NCBI RefSeq assembly: GCF_010667575.1
Contig: NZ_JAABNT010000003.1
Location: 372,001-436,000, forward strand
Direction: 5' to 3'
DNA: 64,000 nucleotides
DNA from: Sulfitobacter sediminilitoris
GTDB lineage: Bacteria; Pseudomonadota; Alphaproteobacteria; Rhodobacterales; Rhodobacteraceae
The notes beneath the pieces are model-generated. The model worked only from the letters and a program-made list of their open reading frames with translations. It did no database searches and was not told the origin of the DNA. Positions within the stretch are counted from its first letter, which is position 1. Each line of letters starts with the position of its first letter. The translations under genes and the position numbers were made by a program. This document shows positions 18,905 through 28,588 of this stretch, piece after piece.

Positions 18905-20443
18905 TTGAGGCGCAAAAGCTACATCCGTGCAGAACTTGTGCAGCTGCCGCTGTTCCTGTTGCTGTTCGGCATCTCTTCGCTCTCGATGCTGGTCCCGGCG
19001 CTGCACGGGCTGATCGTGCGCGATCACGAGGCCGCACGCGCCTTTTTCTACGCCGGGCTCCTGGGCGGCATCTTTTTTCTGATGCTGGCGGTCGTGCATC
19101 ATGGCCGCAGATCGCAGCAAGGCGCACTGGGACCACTGCTGTCTCTTTTTTCGGCGTTTATTATCCTGCCGGTTTTCTTTGCCATCCCCTTTGTCGAAAC
19201 GCTTCCGACCACCCGCTTTCTGAATGCGTATTTTGAGATGGTCAGCGCGCTGACCACCACCGGGGCCGCGATGTTTCAGGACCCCGAGCGCCTCAGCGGC
19301 ACGTTGCATTTGTGGCGCGCACAAGTGGGCTGGATGGGTGGTCTTCTGATGTGGGTGGCGGCATCGGCCATTCTGGCCCCGTTGCATCTGGGCGGTTTCG
19401 AAGTCACGGCACAGGCAGAACCGGGCAGGCGGGATACAGGGGTCGCCAGCCGCAGCGCCGCTGTTGATCCCCGGCAAAAACTGCTGCGGTCCTTCAATGC
19501 GCTCTTTCCGATCTACGGGGGCCTGACGCTGCTTTTATGGTTGCTGCTGTTGGGCGGTGGTGAAGTGCCGCTGGTGGCCCTGTGTCACGCCATGTCAATC
19601 CTCGCGACCTCTGGCATATCGCCAATCGGAGGGGTGCAGGAATCAAGCATCGGCATCACCGGAGAAGCGGTGATGGTCCTGTTCATGCTTTTCGCGCTGT
19701 CCCGGCTGACGTTTTCAAAGGATACGGTCACCGCCACTCAAGGCGGTCTGATGACCGACCCGGAATTTCGCATCGGGGTCTTCATCGTCATTGCGGTGCC
19801 ACTTTTGATCTTTGGCAGGCATTTTCTGGGCGCCTATGACGTCGCCGCGATGGAGCGTCTTTCGGATGCAGGCTACGCTCTTTGGGGGTCAGTCTTTACC
19901 GTTATGTCCTTTCTGACGACCACCGGTTTCGTGTCCGAACACTGGGTCGATGCACAGGACTGGTCGGGGCTTGGCACGCCGGGGCTGACCCTGATGGGGC
20001 TCGCATTGGTCGGGGGCGGGGTCGCGACAACAGCAGGTGGTGTCAAATTGCTGCGGGTCTTTGCGCTGTACCAGAACGGCACCCGCGAGATGGAACGTCT
20101 GGTCCACCCAAGTTCGGTCAGTGGGGCGGGCGCAGTGGGCCGCCGCCTGCAAAGCAACGGTGCATTTATCGCATGGATTTTCTTCATGCTTTTCGCCATC
20201 TCGCTGGCAGGAATCACATTGGCCCTGACCCTTACCGGCAGCAGCTTTGATCAGGCAATGGTGCTGTCGGTGGCAAGCCTGTCGACCACGGGTCCGCTGA
20301 CCGAATTCGGCGCCGATGCTCCTATTCGTCTTATCGAACTCACCCCCATGGCCAAGCTGATCCTATGTGGCGCAATGGTGCTGGGACGCCTTGAAACACT
20401 GGCGATTATAGCCCTTGTCACACCCGATCTTTGGCGTTCATAG
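18905..20443 (+). CDS. trkH: Trk potassium transporter membrane subunit TrkH
   Basis: A 512-aa polytopic channel subunit. The repeated selectivity-filter segments are visible as 'SALTTTGAAM', 'SILATSGISP', 'SFLTTTGFV' and 'ASLSTTGPL', one per M-P-M repeat. GTATGG-like gating segments and 'GGGVATTAGGVKLLRV' agree with the family. Translation appears to start at a TTG (18905) just after an AGGGGCCGGGG stretch; the first in-frame ATG would cut into the first helix. Confidence 0.93.
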   Translation: MRRKSYIRAELVQLPLFLLLFGISSLSMLVPALHGLIVRDHEAARAFFYAGLLGGIFFLMLAVVHHGRRSQQGALGPLLSLFSAFIILPVFFAIPFVETLPTTRFLNAYFEMVSALTTTGAAMFQDPERLSGTLHLWRAQVGWMGGLLMWVAASAILAPLHLGGFEVTAQAEPGRRDTGVASRSAAVDPRQKLLRSFNALFPIYGGLTLLLWLLLLGGGEVPLVALCHAMSILATSGISPIGGVQESSIGITGEAVMVLFMLFALSRLTFSKDTVTATQGGLMTDPEFRIGVFIVIAVPLLIFGRHFLGAYDVAAMERLSDAGYALWGSVFTVMSFLTTTGFVSEHWVDAQDWSGLGTPGLTLMGLALVGGGVATTAGGVKLLRVFALYQNGTREMERLVHPSSVSGAGAVGRRLQSNGAFIAWIFFMLFAISLAGITLALTLTGSSFDQAMVLSVASLSTTGPLTEFGADAPIRLIELTPMAKLILCGAMVLGRLETLAIIALVTPDLWRS

Positions 20444-20494
20444 GAAACGCGCTGTTGCGTACCTGTCACTGATTAGCGTCAATTATCACGGAGC

Positions 20495-20509
20495 GCCCAA
20501 TATTTGGGC
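20495..20509 (+). repeat. hairpin in the hfq leader
   Basis: A perfect inverted repeat, GCCCAA then TAT then TTGGGC, in the 156-nt gap between trkH and hfq. A second hairpin (GTCCG, five bases, CGGAC) follows near 20554-20568. No T-run follows the first, so it is not a convincing terminator; it may be part of a structured hfq 5' untranslated region. Confidence 0.45.
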
Positions 20510-20599
20510 TGGAAACTCGCAGCACTCCAAGACATAGTTAGCCCGACGGGGGGGTCCGATACGCGGACGCCAGCAAGAATAAATGAAGTGAGAACACCG

Positions 20600-20839
20600 A
20601 TGGCGTCTGACAGACAGAACCTTCAGGATGCGTTCCTGAACCATGTACGCAAGACCAAGGTACCGGTCACAATCTTCCTGATCAACGGCGTCAAACTTCA
20701 AGGTGTGATCACCTGGTTTGACAACTTCTGCGTCCTGCTGCGCCGCGATGGACAATCACAGCTTGTCTACAAGCATGCCATTTCGACCATCATGCCAAGC
20801 CAGCCGATCAGCCTTTATGAGGGCGAAGACGCTTCTTGA
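20600..20839 (+). CDS. hfq: RNA chaperone Hfq
   Basis: A 79-aa Sm-like hexameric RNA chaperone that pairs small RNAs with mRNAs. Starting at the ATG at 20600 gives [14 protein letters not shown], the standard Hfq N-terminus; the Sm1 region ([16 protein letters not shown]) and Sm2 motif ('VYKHAIST') are intact. The Shine-Dalgarno is weak (GAAGTGAGA), so leader structure may matter for its translation. Its stop TGA overlaps the TTG start of hflX. Confidence 0.98.
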
Positions 20840-22134
20840 GCAAAGCGCCATTCCAAATTGATGACACCGAAGGCCCCCGCGTGACGCGCGCGTGGGTGCT
20901 GCATCCTGACATCCGTTCCAATCCTGACCGCCGCGACCCCGGACCTGCGCTTGAAGAAGCGGTGGCACTTGCCCGTGCGCTGCCTGCGCTTGAGGTCATC
21001 GGGTCCGAAGTTGTGCAACTGCGCAGCGTCGATGCGGGTAAGCTCTTTGGCAAGGGCAAGATCGCTGATCTGCATGAGAGGTTGGAACAGAACGAAATTG
21101 AACTCGTCCTGGTCGATGGCCCCGTCACGCCAGTTCAGCAACGCAATCTTGAGAAGGCCTGGGGCGTCAAACTGCTCGATCGGACCGGGTTGATCCTTGA
21201 AATATTCTCGGATCGTGCCGCGACCCGCGAGGGTGTATTGCAGGTCGAAATGGCCGCGCTGAATTACCAGCGCACCCGCCTTGTCCGCGCCTGGACCCAC
21301 CTTGAACGGCAACGTGGTGGTCTGGGGTTCGTCGGTGGCCCGGGTGAAACACAGATCGAGGCCGACCGGCGTGCGATTGACGAACAATTGGTGCGCCTGC
21401 GCCGCCAGTTGGAAAAGGTGGTGAAAACCCGTGCCCTGCACCGCGCCGCACGGGCCAAGGTTCCCTATCCGATTGTTGCCCTCGTGGGCTACACGAACGC
21501 CGGGAAATCCACGCTTTTCAATCGGTTGACGGGGGCCGAAGTGATGGCAAAGGATATGCTCTTTGCCACGCTCGACCCCACAATGCGCAGTCTTGCGCTG
21601 CCTGACGGCCCCGAGATCATCCTGTCAGACACGGTGGGTTTCATTTCCGACCTGCCAACCGAATTGGTCGCCGCATTCCGCGCCACCCTCGAAGAAGTAC
21701 TGGCCGCAGATATCATTCTGCATGTGCGCGACATCTCTCATGCGGAGACTGAAGAACAGGCAGCGGATGTGCGCGACATCCTCGTGTCGCTGGGCGTGCT
21801 CGAAGATACCCGCACCTTTGAGGTTTGGAACAAGATTGACCTGTTGCCGGCGGAGGCCGCTGACGCGGTCCGCGCCCGCGCCGAACGTGGCGATGATGTT
21901 CTGGCCATTTCGGCCATCACGGGCGAAGGGCTGGACCATCTCCAGAAGGTGATCGCAGAAGCGCTTCAGGGTGCGGTGCGTGAAGCGGATCTGCATCTTG
22001 GATATGCAGACGGCAAGAAACGCGCGTGGCTCTATGATCAGGATGTCGTTGTGCGCGAAAACCAGACGGAGGACGGCTTTGATCTGACCGTTCGCTGGTC
22101 GGCCAAGCAGGAAGCGCAGTTCCAACGGCTGTGA
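20836..22134 (+). CDS. hflX: ribosome-associated GTPase HflX
   Basis: A 432-aa GTPase that splits or rescues stalled ribosomes. The N-terminal HflX domain contains '[12 protein letters not shown]' and '[18 protein letters not shown]'; the G domain has 'GYTNAGKS' (G1), '[10 protein letters not shown]' (G3) and 'NKIDLL' (G4). Translation seems to start at TTG 20836, overlapping the hfq stop as TTGA, which fits the conserved hfq-hflX coupling. A weak terminator-like hairpin follows at 22156-22179. Confidence 0.95.
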
Positions 22135-22155
22135 TTGGCAGCGCAAGCAAGCGTC

Positions 22156-22179
22156 AAAGCGCTGAATAATTCGCTTTTT
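22156..22179 (+). terminator. weak intrinsic terminator after hflX
   Basis: AAAGCG (22156-22161) pairs with CGCTTT (22172-22177) across a 10-nt loop and runs into five Ts. The stem is short, so efficiency is uncertain. It would close the hfq-hflX transcript. Confidence 0.4.
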
Positions 22180-22229
22180 CGGTTCGGCGCTACATCTGTT
22201 GTGTCACCCAACAAGCGCCGGAGCCTTCC

Positions 22230-22631
22230 ATGACCTTGATCATCCTCTACGTTGCGACCTTCGTCATCTTCCTTGCGATCGACTATGTCGGTCTCAGCTA
22301 CATCATCAAGCCGATCTTTGAGGCCAATATTGGCCACCTGATGCTGGAAGAGTTCCGCGTGCTGCCTGCCTTTGCTTTTTATGCCTTTCTGGTCGGGATA
22401 ATCCTGTGGTTTGTGTCATGGCCTGCGCTGCAACACGACAAGAGCGTATGGTGGGTGCTGGGCAACGCTGCCCTTATTGGTGCGGCAGGATATGGCACCT
22501 ATGAGTTTACGTCCCTTGCGATCATGAAAGACTGGTCATGGGGCATGGCATTGACGGATTTCGTCTGGGGGACCTGCCTGACTGCCGTTGCGGCGACAGG
22601 TGGTGTTCTGATCACCCGCGCTTTGACGTAG
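22230..22631 (+). CDS. DUF2177 family membrane protein
   Basis: A 133-aa protein with four hydrophobic helices (about residues 3-22, 45-65, 75-95 and 108-130). The start 'LYVATFVIFLAIDYVGLSYI' and the later 'YGTYEFTSLAIMKDWSW' and 'DFVWGTCLTA' segments match the DUF2177 family of unknown function. It has its own upstream region (95 nt) after hflX and is convergent with rluE, with 8 nt between the stops. Confidence 0.9.
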   Translation: MTLIILYVATFVIFLAIDYVGLSYIIKPIFEANIGHLMLEEFRVLPAFAFYAFLVGIILWFVSWPALQHDKSVWWVLGNAALIGAAGYGTYEFTSLAIMKDWSWGMALTDFVWGTCLTAVAATGGVLITRALT

Positions 22632-22639
22632 GTTTCGTC

Positions 22640-23203
22640 CTATGCCCCCGTCTCGGATGCCCACCGCCACGCGCCGGGGCGCAGGTCGTTCAGGTGCCAG
22701 TCGCCGATACTCTCGCGGATCAGGCGCAGTGTGGGCAGCCCGACATGGGCCGTCATGCGGCGGACCTGTCTGTTACGGCCCTCTCGGATCGTGATGCGCA
22801 ACCATGCATCGGGTACCGTCTTGCGAAACCTGACCGGCGGGTCGCGTTCCCAAAGGTTCGTGGGCGGATCGACCTGTGAGACTTCCGCCGGTTTGGTCGG
22901 ACCATCCTTAAGATCGACGCCCTTTCGCAATGCCTCAAGAGCGGCGGGATCGGGCGTTCCTTCGACCTGCACAAGATAGGTCTTGGGGCGCTTGTATTTC
23001 GGATGCGCGATGCGCGCCTGCAGCGCGCCGTTGTCGGTCAATACCATCAGCCCTTCGCTATCCTTGTCGAGCCGCCCGGCCGGGTAGAACCCCGGCTGAT
23101 CGATATAGGCCGACAGTGTCGGCCGGGCTGACCCTTCGGTGCCCTTGTCGGTGAATTGCGACAATACGCCGTAAGGCTTGTTGAACAGGATGACCCGGTT
23201 CAT
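22640..23203 (-). CDS. rluE: 23S rRNA pseudouridine synthase, RluE type
   Basis: A 187-aa RsuA-family pseudouridine synthase without an S4 domain, the arrangement of RluE, which modifies U2457 of 23S rRNA in E. coli. The catalytic Asp lies in '[16 protein letters not shown]', and '[23 protein letters not shown]' is very close to the E. coli RluE sequence as I remember it. The ATG at 23203 overlaps the stop of the acylase gene (ATGA), so it is translated as the second gene of that operon. Confidence 0.92.
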   Translation of the reverse strand: MNRVILFNKPYGVLSQFTDKGTEGSARPTLSAYIDQPGFYPAGRLDKDSEGLMVLTDNGALQARIAHPKYKRPKTYLVQVEGTPDPAALEALRKGVDLKDGPTKPAEVSQVDPPTNLWERDPPVRFRKTVPDAWLRITIREGRNRQVRRMTAHVGLPTLRLIRESIGDWHLNDLRPGAWRWASETGA

Positions 23204-25668
23204 TCCGACGCAGGCGTCAAAGTTGTCACGCCCACGGAGGCCGCGCGGGCAAGGTCGGCATCCAGCGACATCGGGATATACTCGCCGCGCCGCCACAGCT
23301 GTGCCATGTCGTCATAATGACGCGACAGGAAATGCCCAGACTGGCCGGTCGATGTCACAAAGACCGAGGAATCCGGGTCCGCAAAGTCATAGACACCGCG
23401 ATATCCGGCACCGTGCACATTGTGGAACGGATCGGGCATCGCTCCCTTGGTTTTGCCGCGCTGAAGCGTGTTGTCGCCGCCTGACGTCGATTGCCTGATG
23501 TTAACGAAATAACGCAGCACCGGCACTTCACCCAATACCTGATGATCGTGCGTTGCCTGATGCGCGTCGCCCCAGCGCAGCGACTCCAGCTGGTCGCCCC
23601 AGGTCTCGTTGATCCACAAAATCGCGTCATCCAGCGCCAGACGGGCCATCTCGGGGCAGGTCTCGACCCGTGTGGATTGGAGCACGTCACACCAGATGCC
23701 AGCACCGTCCACGTCGCGGAACACCCGCTCGATGAACAAGGGTTGGACATGGTCAAACTCGTCTGCCAACGGCCCCAGTTCGTCCTGAATAAGCCGGGCC
23801 TGCAAACTGCGCAGCCAAGCCGCATAGATCAAAGGTTCCGGCAGATGTTCGTTCATCTCCCCCGACCAGCCCGCCAGCAGGATCAGCGCGCGTTGCCGTT
23901 GCCGCTCAGGCGTCCCGTCCGGCGCGGCCTCACCGGTAAACCAAAGCTCTGCCCCGATCAGCGGGAGCAGCGACCGTGCGGTAAAGCTGACGGTATCAAG
24001 CTGTGCTTCGATGAAACTGTCGCGGGTATGGACCTCGCGGTTCTGCATAAGACGCTGCCAACGCTGAACCCGCTGGGTGTCACCCCAAAGGAACGACACG
24101 TGGTTTGGGAACGGGCGATCCACGGTCTTGTTGTTGGTATTTCCAAGGATGCCACCTGTCGGCGCGACGAACGATGGATTTGCCGCATAGGGCAGGGTGC
24201 CTTGCCAGCGGTTCGCGGCGATCCAGCCCGGCGACGGTAGTCGCCCCTGACTTTGGTGTCCGGCGTCCCGGCGGGGCATCGCGCCAATCGTCGTCATCGC
24301 GATGTTCTCGCGGTCCACCAGCGTCAGGTTTTGCGCAGGCGCAATATAAGCCTCTGCCGCAGCCAGCCCTTCTTGGACGGATTTTGCCTCCATCAGACGC
24401 ATCGCGGCAGCAATTGAGGTGTCACGGGCGCTGAGGTTGGTCCAACTGAGTGTGGTCACATGCCCAGGCGGGGTGATGCTGGCAAGATTGTAGTGGCTGC
24501 CGGGAAGCACGGGGCCATTGTCTGTCCAACGCAGGGTCAGTGTTACAGGATCGGCGTCCTTCACCGTGATGATAGAGGCGCGCGTTTCAAATGCTTTGAA
24601 CCCGTCAGGCGTGCGGTATTCCTCGGAGTTTTCCGGGTTAATCTCTTCGATAAACAGGTCCTGATCGTCAAGGTAGGCCGACGTCAGCCCCCAACCAAGG
24701 GCCGCGCTGCGCCCTGTCAGGACAACCGGCATGCCGGGGATTGTGCCGCCGATCACGCCGCCGGTCTGCAGTTCAAGCCGGGCCAGATACCAGATCGCGG
24801 GAGCGGTGAAGCCCAGATGCGGATCATTGGCCAGAAGCGTGCCACCGGACGCGGAACGGGACGGGGCAGCGGCCCATGCGTTGGAGGCACCTGCCAGCGC
24901 GGTTGGTTTGAAGGGTGACAAGGGGTGCGGGTCAAGCGGCATGTTCTGTGCATGGCGCCGGACCCCCGGTGCCAAAGCCGCATACTCCGGTAGTGCAGCC
25001 ACGCCACTGCCCGGACTGTCAGGCAGGATATCCAGCAGCCGCGCCTGATCGGTCAGCGCAAGCGAAGTACGGGCACGGATCACCTCGGCCTCCAGATGAC
25101 CGGACAGTTGCACGCCCATCAGCTTGGTGATCGCAATTGAATCCGCGGGCCGCCATGGTGCCATGGGCGCGTTGAACAACAGCATCTCAGGAGCGCCACG
25201 ACCCAGCGCCTCTGTATTGATCTGCGCAAGCCGTGCGTTCACGCCTGCGGCATAGGCCTCAAGCGCAAGCTTGGTCTTGGGATCAAGGGCTTCGGCGGAT
25301 TGGACAGACAGCGTGTAGATATCAAACCGGCGCATGACCTTGTCGATGTTCAGGGTCGGGGCGCCAAATACTTCGCTCAGCCTGCCTTGGGCGGTGCGGC
25401 GCAGCATGATCATCTGCCACATCCGGTCTTGCGCATGGGCAAAGCCCAGTCCGAAATAGACATCGCGGTCCGATTGCCCGAAGATATGCGGCACGTTCGC
25501 ATTGTCGCGGACGATCTCGACCGGGGCTGTGATGCCGCGCACGGTCACGTCGTCGGTGTAATCAGGCAATGAACGCGACGCGAGCCAATAGACGGTGCTC
25601 ACGGTCACCACGATGAGGACAATCAGCGCGGCGGCAATGCGGATAAGCCAGCGAAAAATCAGGGCCAT
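23200..25668 (-). CDS. penicillin acylase family protein (Ntn hydrolase)
   Basis: An 822-aa exported or membrane-anchored precursor. The ATG at 25668 has GGAG 6 nt upstream and gives a membrane/signal helix at about residues 4-28. The alpha-chain region contains '[17 protein letters not shown]' and '[15 protein letters not shown]', hallmarks of the family. The autocatalytic cleavage Ser, expected to be the first residue of the beta chain, is S261 in 'GASNAWAA'; 'NDPHLGF' follows. The family cleaves penicillins, acyl-homoserine lactones or other amides; the true substrate is not readable here. Confidence 0.92.
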   Translation of the reverse strand: MALIFRWLIRIAAALIVLIVVTVSTVYWLASRSLPDYTDDVTVRGITAPVEIVRDNANVPHIFGQSDRDVYFGLGFAHAQDRMWQMIMLRRTAQGRLSEVFGAPTLNIDKVMRRFDIYTLSVQSAEALDPKTKLALEAYAAGVNARLAQINTEALGRGAPEMLLFNAPMAPWRPADSIAITKLMGVQLSGHLEAEVIRARTSLALTDQARLLDILPDSPGSGVAALPEYAALAPGVRRHAQNMPLDPHPLSPFKPTALAGASNAWAAAPSRSASGGTLLANDPHLGFTAPAIWYLARLELQTGGVIGGTIPGMPVVLTGRSAALGWGLTSAYLDDQDLFIEEINPENSEEYRTPDGFKAFETRASIITVKDADPVTLTLRWTDNGPVLPGSHYNLASITPPGHVTTLSWTNLSARDTSIAAAMRLMEAKSVQEGLAAAEAYIAPAQNLTLVDRENIAMTTIGAMPRRDAGHQSQGRLPSPGWIAANRWQGTLPYAANPSFVAPTGGILGNTNNKTVDRPFPNHVSFLWGDTQRVQRWQRLMQNREVHTRDSFIEAQLDTVSFTARSLLPLIGAELWFTGEAAPDGTPERQRQRALILLAGWSGEMNEHLPEPLIYAAWLRSLQARLIQDELGPLADEFDHVQPLFIERVFRDVDGAGIWCDVLQSTRVETCPEMARLALDDAILWINETWGDQLESLRWGDAHQATHDHQVLGEVPVLRYFVNIRQSTSGGDNTLQRGKTKGAMPDPFHNVHGAGYRGVYDFADPDSSVFVTSTGQSGHFLSRHYDDMAQLWRRGEYIPMSLDADLARAASVGVTTLTPASE

Positions 25669-25772
25669 AGGGCGCTCCGGACGGTCCCGCAACCTGCAGC
25701 GCCAGTTTGACCGCCCGGTGAAGGATGTTAGTTAAATCGGGCATAGCGTAACTCAGCAGCAAGGAAAAGCAG

Positions 25773-26645
25773 ATGGCAAAGCTCGCATTTTTGGGACTAG
25801 GGGTGATGGGCGGACCGATGGCAGGGCATCTGCAAAAGTCGGGTCATGAGGTCACGGTCTATAACCGCACGGCGTTGAAGGCCGAGGATTGGGTCAAGGC
25901 CTACGGTGGTGCATCGGCAAGCACGCCCCGCGCCGCCTCTGAGGGTGCCGATTTCGTGATGGCCTGCGTCGGCAACGACGATGATTTACGTTCGGTCTGT
26001 CTGGGCGATGATGGCGCTTTTGCCGGCATGCAGGCGGGTGCGATATTCGTGGACCACACCACGGTGTCTGCCGCCGTGACTCGCGAGCTTTATGCCGCTG
26101 CAGATCATGCGCAGATCAGCTTTGTCGATGCGCCGATTTCAGGTGGTCAGGCGGGGGCTGAAAATGCCCAGCTGTCGATCATGTGCGGCGGGGATCAGGG
26201 CGCCTTTGACCGCGCGCTGCCAGTGATGGAGGTTTATTCAAAGATCTGCCGCCGGATCGGAGACAGCGGCGCAGGCCAGATGACCAAGATGTGCAACCAG
26301 ATCGCGATTGCCGGGCTGGTGCAGGGCCTGTCCGAGGCATTGCATTTCGCCGAGAAGGCAGGCCTTGATGGCCGCGCGGTCGTCGAGGTGATCAGTCAGG
26401 GTGCGGCAGGCTCCTGGCAGATGGCCAATCGGTATGAGACAATGTTGGACGATGAATTCGACCACGGTTTTGCGGTCGACTGGATGCGCAAGGATCTGGG
26501 TATTTGCCTTGGCACCAGCGATGAGATCGGGGCGAGCCTGCCGGTCACGGCGCTGGTCGATCAGTTCTACAAGGATGTGCAGAAGCTGGGTGGCGGGCGT
26601 TGGGACACGTCGAGCCTGATCAAGCGTTTGCGTGCCATGGGCTAG
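25773..26645 (+). CDS. NAD(P)-dependent beta-hydroxyacid dehydrogenase
   Basis: A 290-aa enzyme of the 3-hydroxyisobutyrate / tartronate semialdehyde dehydrogenase family. It has the Rossmann start 'FLGLGVMGGPMAGHLQKSG', the substrate-binding 'VDAPISGGQAGAENAQLSIMCGG' and the catalytic-Lys segment 'GAGQMTKMCNQ'. The usual NN of this last motif is NQ here. The physiological substrate cannot be assigned without neighbours of a pathway. AAGGAAAAG lies before the ATG. It is divergent from the acylase gene (104 nt between starts). Confidence 0.9.
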   Translation: MAKLAFLGLGVMGGPMAGHLQKSGHEVTVYNRTALKAEDWVKAYGGASASTPRAASEGADFVMACVGNDDDLRSVCLGDDGAFAGMQAGAIFVDHTTVSAAVTRELYAAADHAQISFVDAPISGGQAGAENAQLSIMCGGDQGAFDRALPVMEVYSKICRRIGDSGAGQMTKMCNQIAIAGLVQGLSEALHFAEKAGLDGRAVVEVISQGAAGSWQMANRYETMLDDEFDHGFAVDWMRKDLGICLGTSDEIGASLPVTALVDQFYKDVQKLGGGRWDTSSLIKRLRAMG

Positions 26646-26670
26646 GCCTTTTTGGCAAGGACCGAGCTTT

Positions 26671-26686
26671 TGTCCCCGCGGGGACA
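26671..26686. repeat. perfect 16-bp palindrome
   Basis: TGTCCCCGCGGGGACA lies just past the dehydrogenase stop. As RNA it could fold as a 6-bp stem with a CGCG loop. It lacks a following T-run on either strand, so it is not a standard terminator. Confidence 0.6.
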
Positions 26687-26704
26687 GCCATTTACCAAAA
26701 ATTA

Positions 26705-26735
26705 AACGCGCCATATCAGATAGATGTGGCGCGTT
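26705..26735 (-). terminator. intrinsic terminator of the YSC84-like gene
   Basis: AACGCGCCA (26705-26713) and TGGCGCGTT (26727-26735) form a strong stem, extended by AT and GT pairs to about 12 bp. Read on the minus strand it is followed by TAATTTTTGG, a fair T-tract, 35 nt past the stop of the minus-strand gene. Confidence 0.7.
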
Positions 26736-26769
26736 CTTCACTTTCGGCGGTTAATGAAAGATTACCAGA

Positions 26770-27336
26770 TCAGGGGATGATCCGGGTGTATTTCGTGCCT
26801 TCCAGTGTGGCGCCCACCCGCAAGCCCGCACGCCCAAAGACCGCTGCCAGAACCGGGGCCAGCACAGTTGTCGTATCCGCAGCGACGCTGTCGCCCCGGT
26901 CCGAGATCACGTATTCAAGGTCCGCACCTGCGGCCCATCCCGGAGAGCGCCGGAAATCCATCAATGCGTCTTCGGTCATGAAAAACAGCACATGCGCATA
27001 TTGCTGCGCGCCGATCTGCAATCCGCCCGATGCCTTGGTGACAGAGTAGTAATCGACCGTGATGTCGTTGACCAACAGCGCGCCGCGCCCGTAGGCACCG
27101 CCAAAGCCAAGGCCCGCTTCGGTCACCAGCGGCATGACAAGCATGCCGTTGGACTTCTGCGCCAGTTGTACCGTGTTGGGATAGCTACGGTACATCTCGT
27201 TCAAGGTCGCGTTGACCCGCGCATCGATAAGTTGAGAGCCGCGCCCGCCGACTCCGTTGCCACATGCGGCAAGGGTTGATGTTGCAGCCAAGGCACCGAG
27301 GCCAAAGGCCCGGCGAGAGAGTATTGAGGTTTTCAT
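26770..27336 (-). CDS. YSC84-related lipoprotein, possible Tat substrate
   Basis: A 188-aa exported protein. The N-terminus has 'SRRAFGLG' (a twin-arginine-like motif) followed by a hydrophobic core and a lipobox ending LAAC (Cys near residue 25), so it may be a Tat-exported lipoprotein. The body contains the Ysc84/SYLF domain pattern: 'GMLVMPLVTEAGLGFGGAYGRGALLV', 'GGLQIGAQQYAHVLFFMT' and a C-terminal 'GLRVGATLEGTKYTRI'. The SYLF domain binds phosphoinositides or actin in eukaryotes; the bacterial role is unknown. A strong terminator follows. Confidence 0.88.
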   Translation of the reverse strand: MKTSILSRRAFGLGALAATSTLAACGNGVGGRGSQLIDARVNATLNEMYRSYPNTVQLAQKSNGMLVMPLVTEAGLGFGGAYGRGALLVNDITVDYYSVTKASGGLQIGAQQYAHVLFFMTEDALMDFRRSPGWAAGADLEYVISDRGDSVAADTTTVLAPVLAAVFGRAGLRVGATLEGTKYTRIIP

Positions 27337-27470
27337 GGTTTCTGCCCGTCAAAGTTGCCTGATGCCGGTTTGCCCGACTTGCGCGTCAGCATAGGCGGTT
27401 TCTCGCGTCTTGTCATGAGGATTGAACGCTTGGGCGAAATTGTGCTTGGACTGGGCCTGAGACCGCGCGG

Positions 27471-28469
27471 CTACCCGTTCATCAGCCGCGCAACATCCGG
27501 CGCGAAATACGTCAGTACACCATCACAACTCGCCCGCTTGAACGCCATCAGGCTTTCCAGCATCACGCGTTCTTCGTCGATCCAGCCGTTCTGGGCGGCG
27601 GCCTTGATCATCGCGAATTCGCCTGACACCTGATAGGCAAAGGTCGGTGCGCCAAAGGCGTCTTTGACGCGGCGGCAGATGTCGAGGTAGGGCAGGCCGG
27701 GTTTGACCATGACCATATCCGCTCCTTCAGACAGATCACGGGCCACCAGCCGCAGTGCCTCGTCCGAATTGGCCGGGTCCATCTGGTAGGTCTTCTTGTC
27801 CCCGGTCAGCGCACCGGATGCGCCCACCGCGTCGCGGAAGGGGCCGTAGAAGGCCGATGCGTATTTTGCCGCATAGCTGAGGATCATCACGTCCTGATGC
27901 CCCGCGCCCTCAAGACCTGCCCGAATGGCCCCGATGCGCCCGTCCATCATGTCGGAGGGGCCGATGATGTCACATCCGTTCTCGGCCTGTGCCAGCGCCA
28001 TCTTGACCAAGGCCTCGACCGTACGGTCATTCACGATGATCCCGTCCTCGACGAACCCGTCGTGGCCGTTGATGTTATAGGTATCAAGGGCCACGTCGCT
28101 CATCACCGCCATATCGGGAAACTTGGCCTTGATCGCCGCAATCGCGCGATTGGCGTGGTTCTTGGGGTCCCAGGCCCCGGCGCAATCCTCGGTACGTTCT
28201 TCGATGCCGGTGTAGGGAAAGATGCACATGGCCTGCAGCCCCAGCGCATGGGCCTCAGTCGCGGCCTCGACCACCTTGTCCACGGAGCGGCGCATGACGC
28301 CTGGCATGGACGGGACCGGCTCCTCGATGCCCTCGCCGGAGCGTACGAAAACGGGCCAGATCAGATCACCAACCTCGAGCGCGTTTTCGCGCACAAGGGC
28401 GCGGACCGCAGGTGTGACCCGCGTGCGGCGCAGACGGGTGGCGGGATAGGGGGCTTGGACCGGATTCAT
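27471..28469 (-). CDS. hemB: porphobilinogen synthase (delta-aminolevulinate dehydratase)
   Basis: A 332-aa enzyme joining two 5-aminolevulinate molecules in heme, B12 and bacteriochlorophyll synthesis. The catalytic lysines are in 'YAAKYASAFYGPFRDA' and 'VKPGLPYLDI'. The metal-site segment reads 'SDVALDTYNINGHDG', with Asp where zinc enzymes have Cys, so this is the magnesium/potassium type expected in alphaproteobacteria. The ATG at 28469 is preceded by GAGG 8 nt away. The 'RLRRTR' segment is the usual N-terminal arm. Confidence 0.97.
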   Translation of the reverse strand: MNPVQAPYPATRLRRTRVTPAVRALVRENALEVGDLIWPVFVRSGEGIEEPVPSMPGVMRRSVDKVVEAATEAHALGLQAMCIFPYTGIEERTEDCAGAWDPKNHANRAIAAIKAKFPDMAVMSDVALDTYNINGHDGFVEDGIIVNDRTVEALVKMALAQAENGCDIIGPSDMMDGRIGAIRAGLEGAGHQDVMILSYAAKYASAFYGPFRDAVGASGALTGDKKTYQMDPANSDEALRLVARDLSEGADMVMVKPGLPYLDICRRVKDAFGAPTFAYQVSGEFAMIKAAAQNGWIDEERVMLESLMAFKRASCDGVLTYFAPDVARLMNG

Positions 28470-28588
28470 GCAAAAATACCTCACTAGCGAACGCCCTTGT
28501 CTTCCCATGAAAAATCTATGCGCTCAAGGGTAGGAATTCTGCGCTACCTTGGGTATGTGCAGCGCAAACCACACGGCAAGGCATCACG

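Noticed and set aside
18050-19477. 475-aa open frame on the minus strand across trkA and trkH
   Set aside because: Antisense shadow of two certain genes; the translation is rich in His, Gln and Arg and has no recognisable motif.
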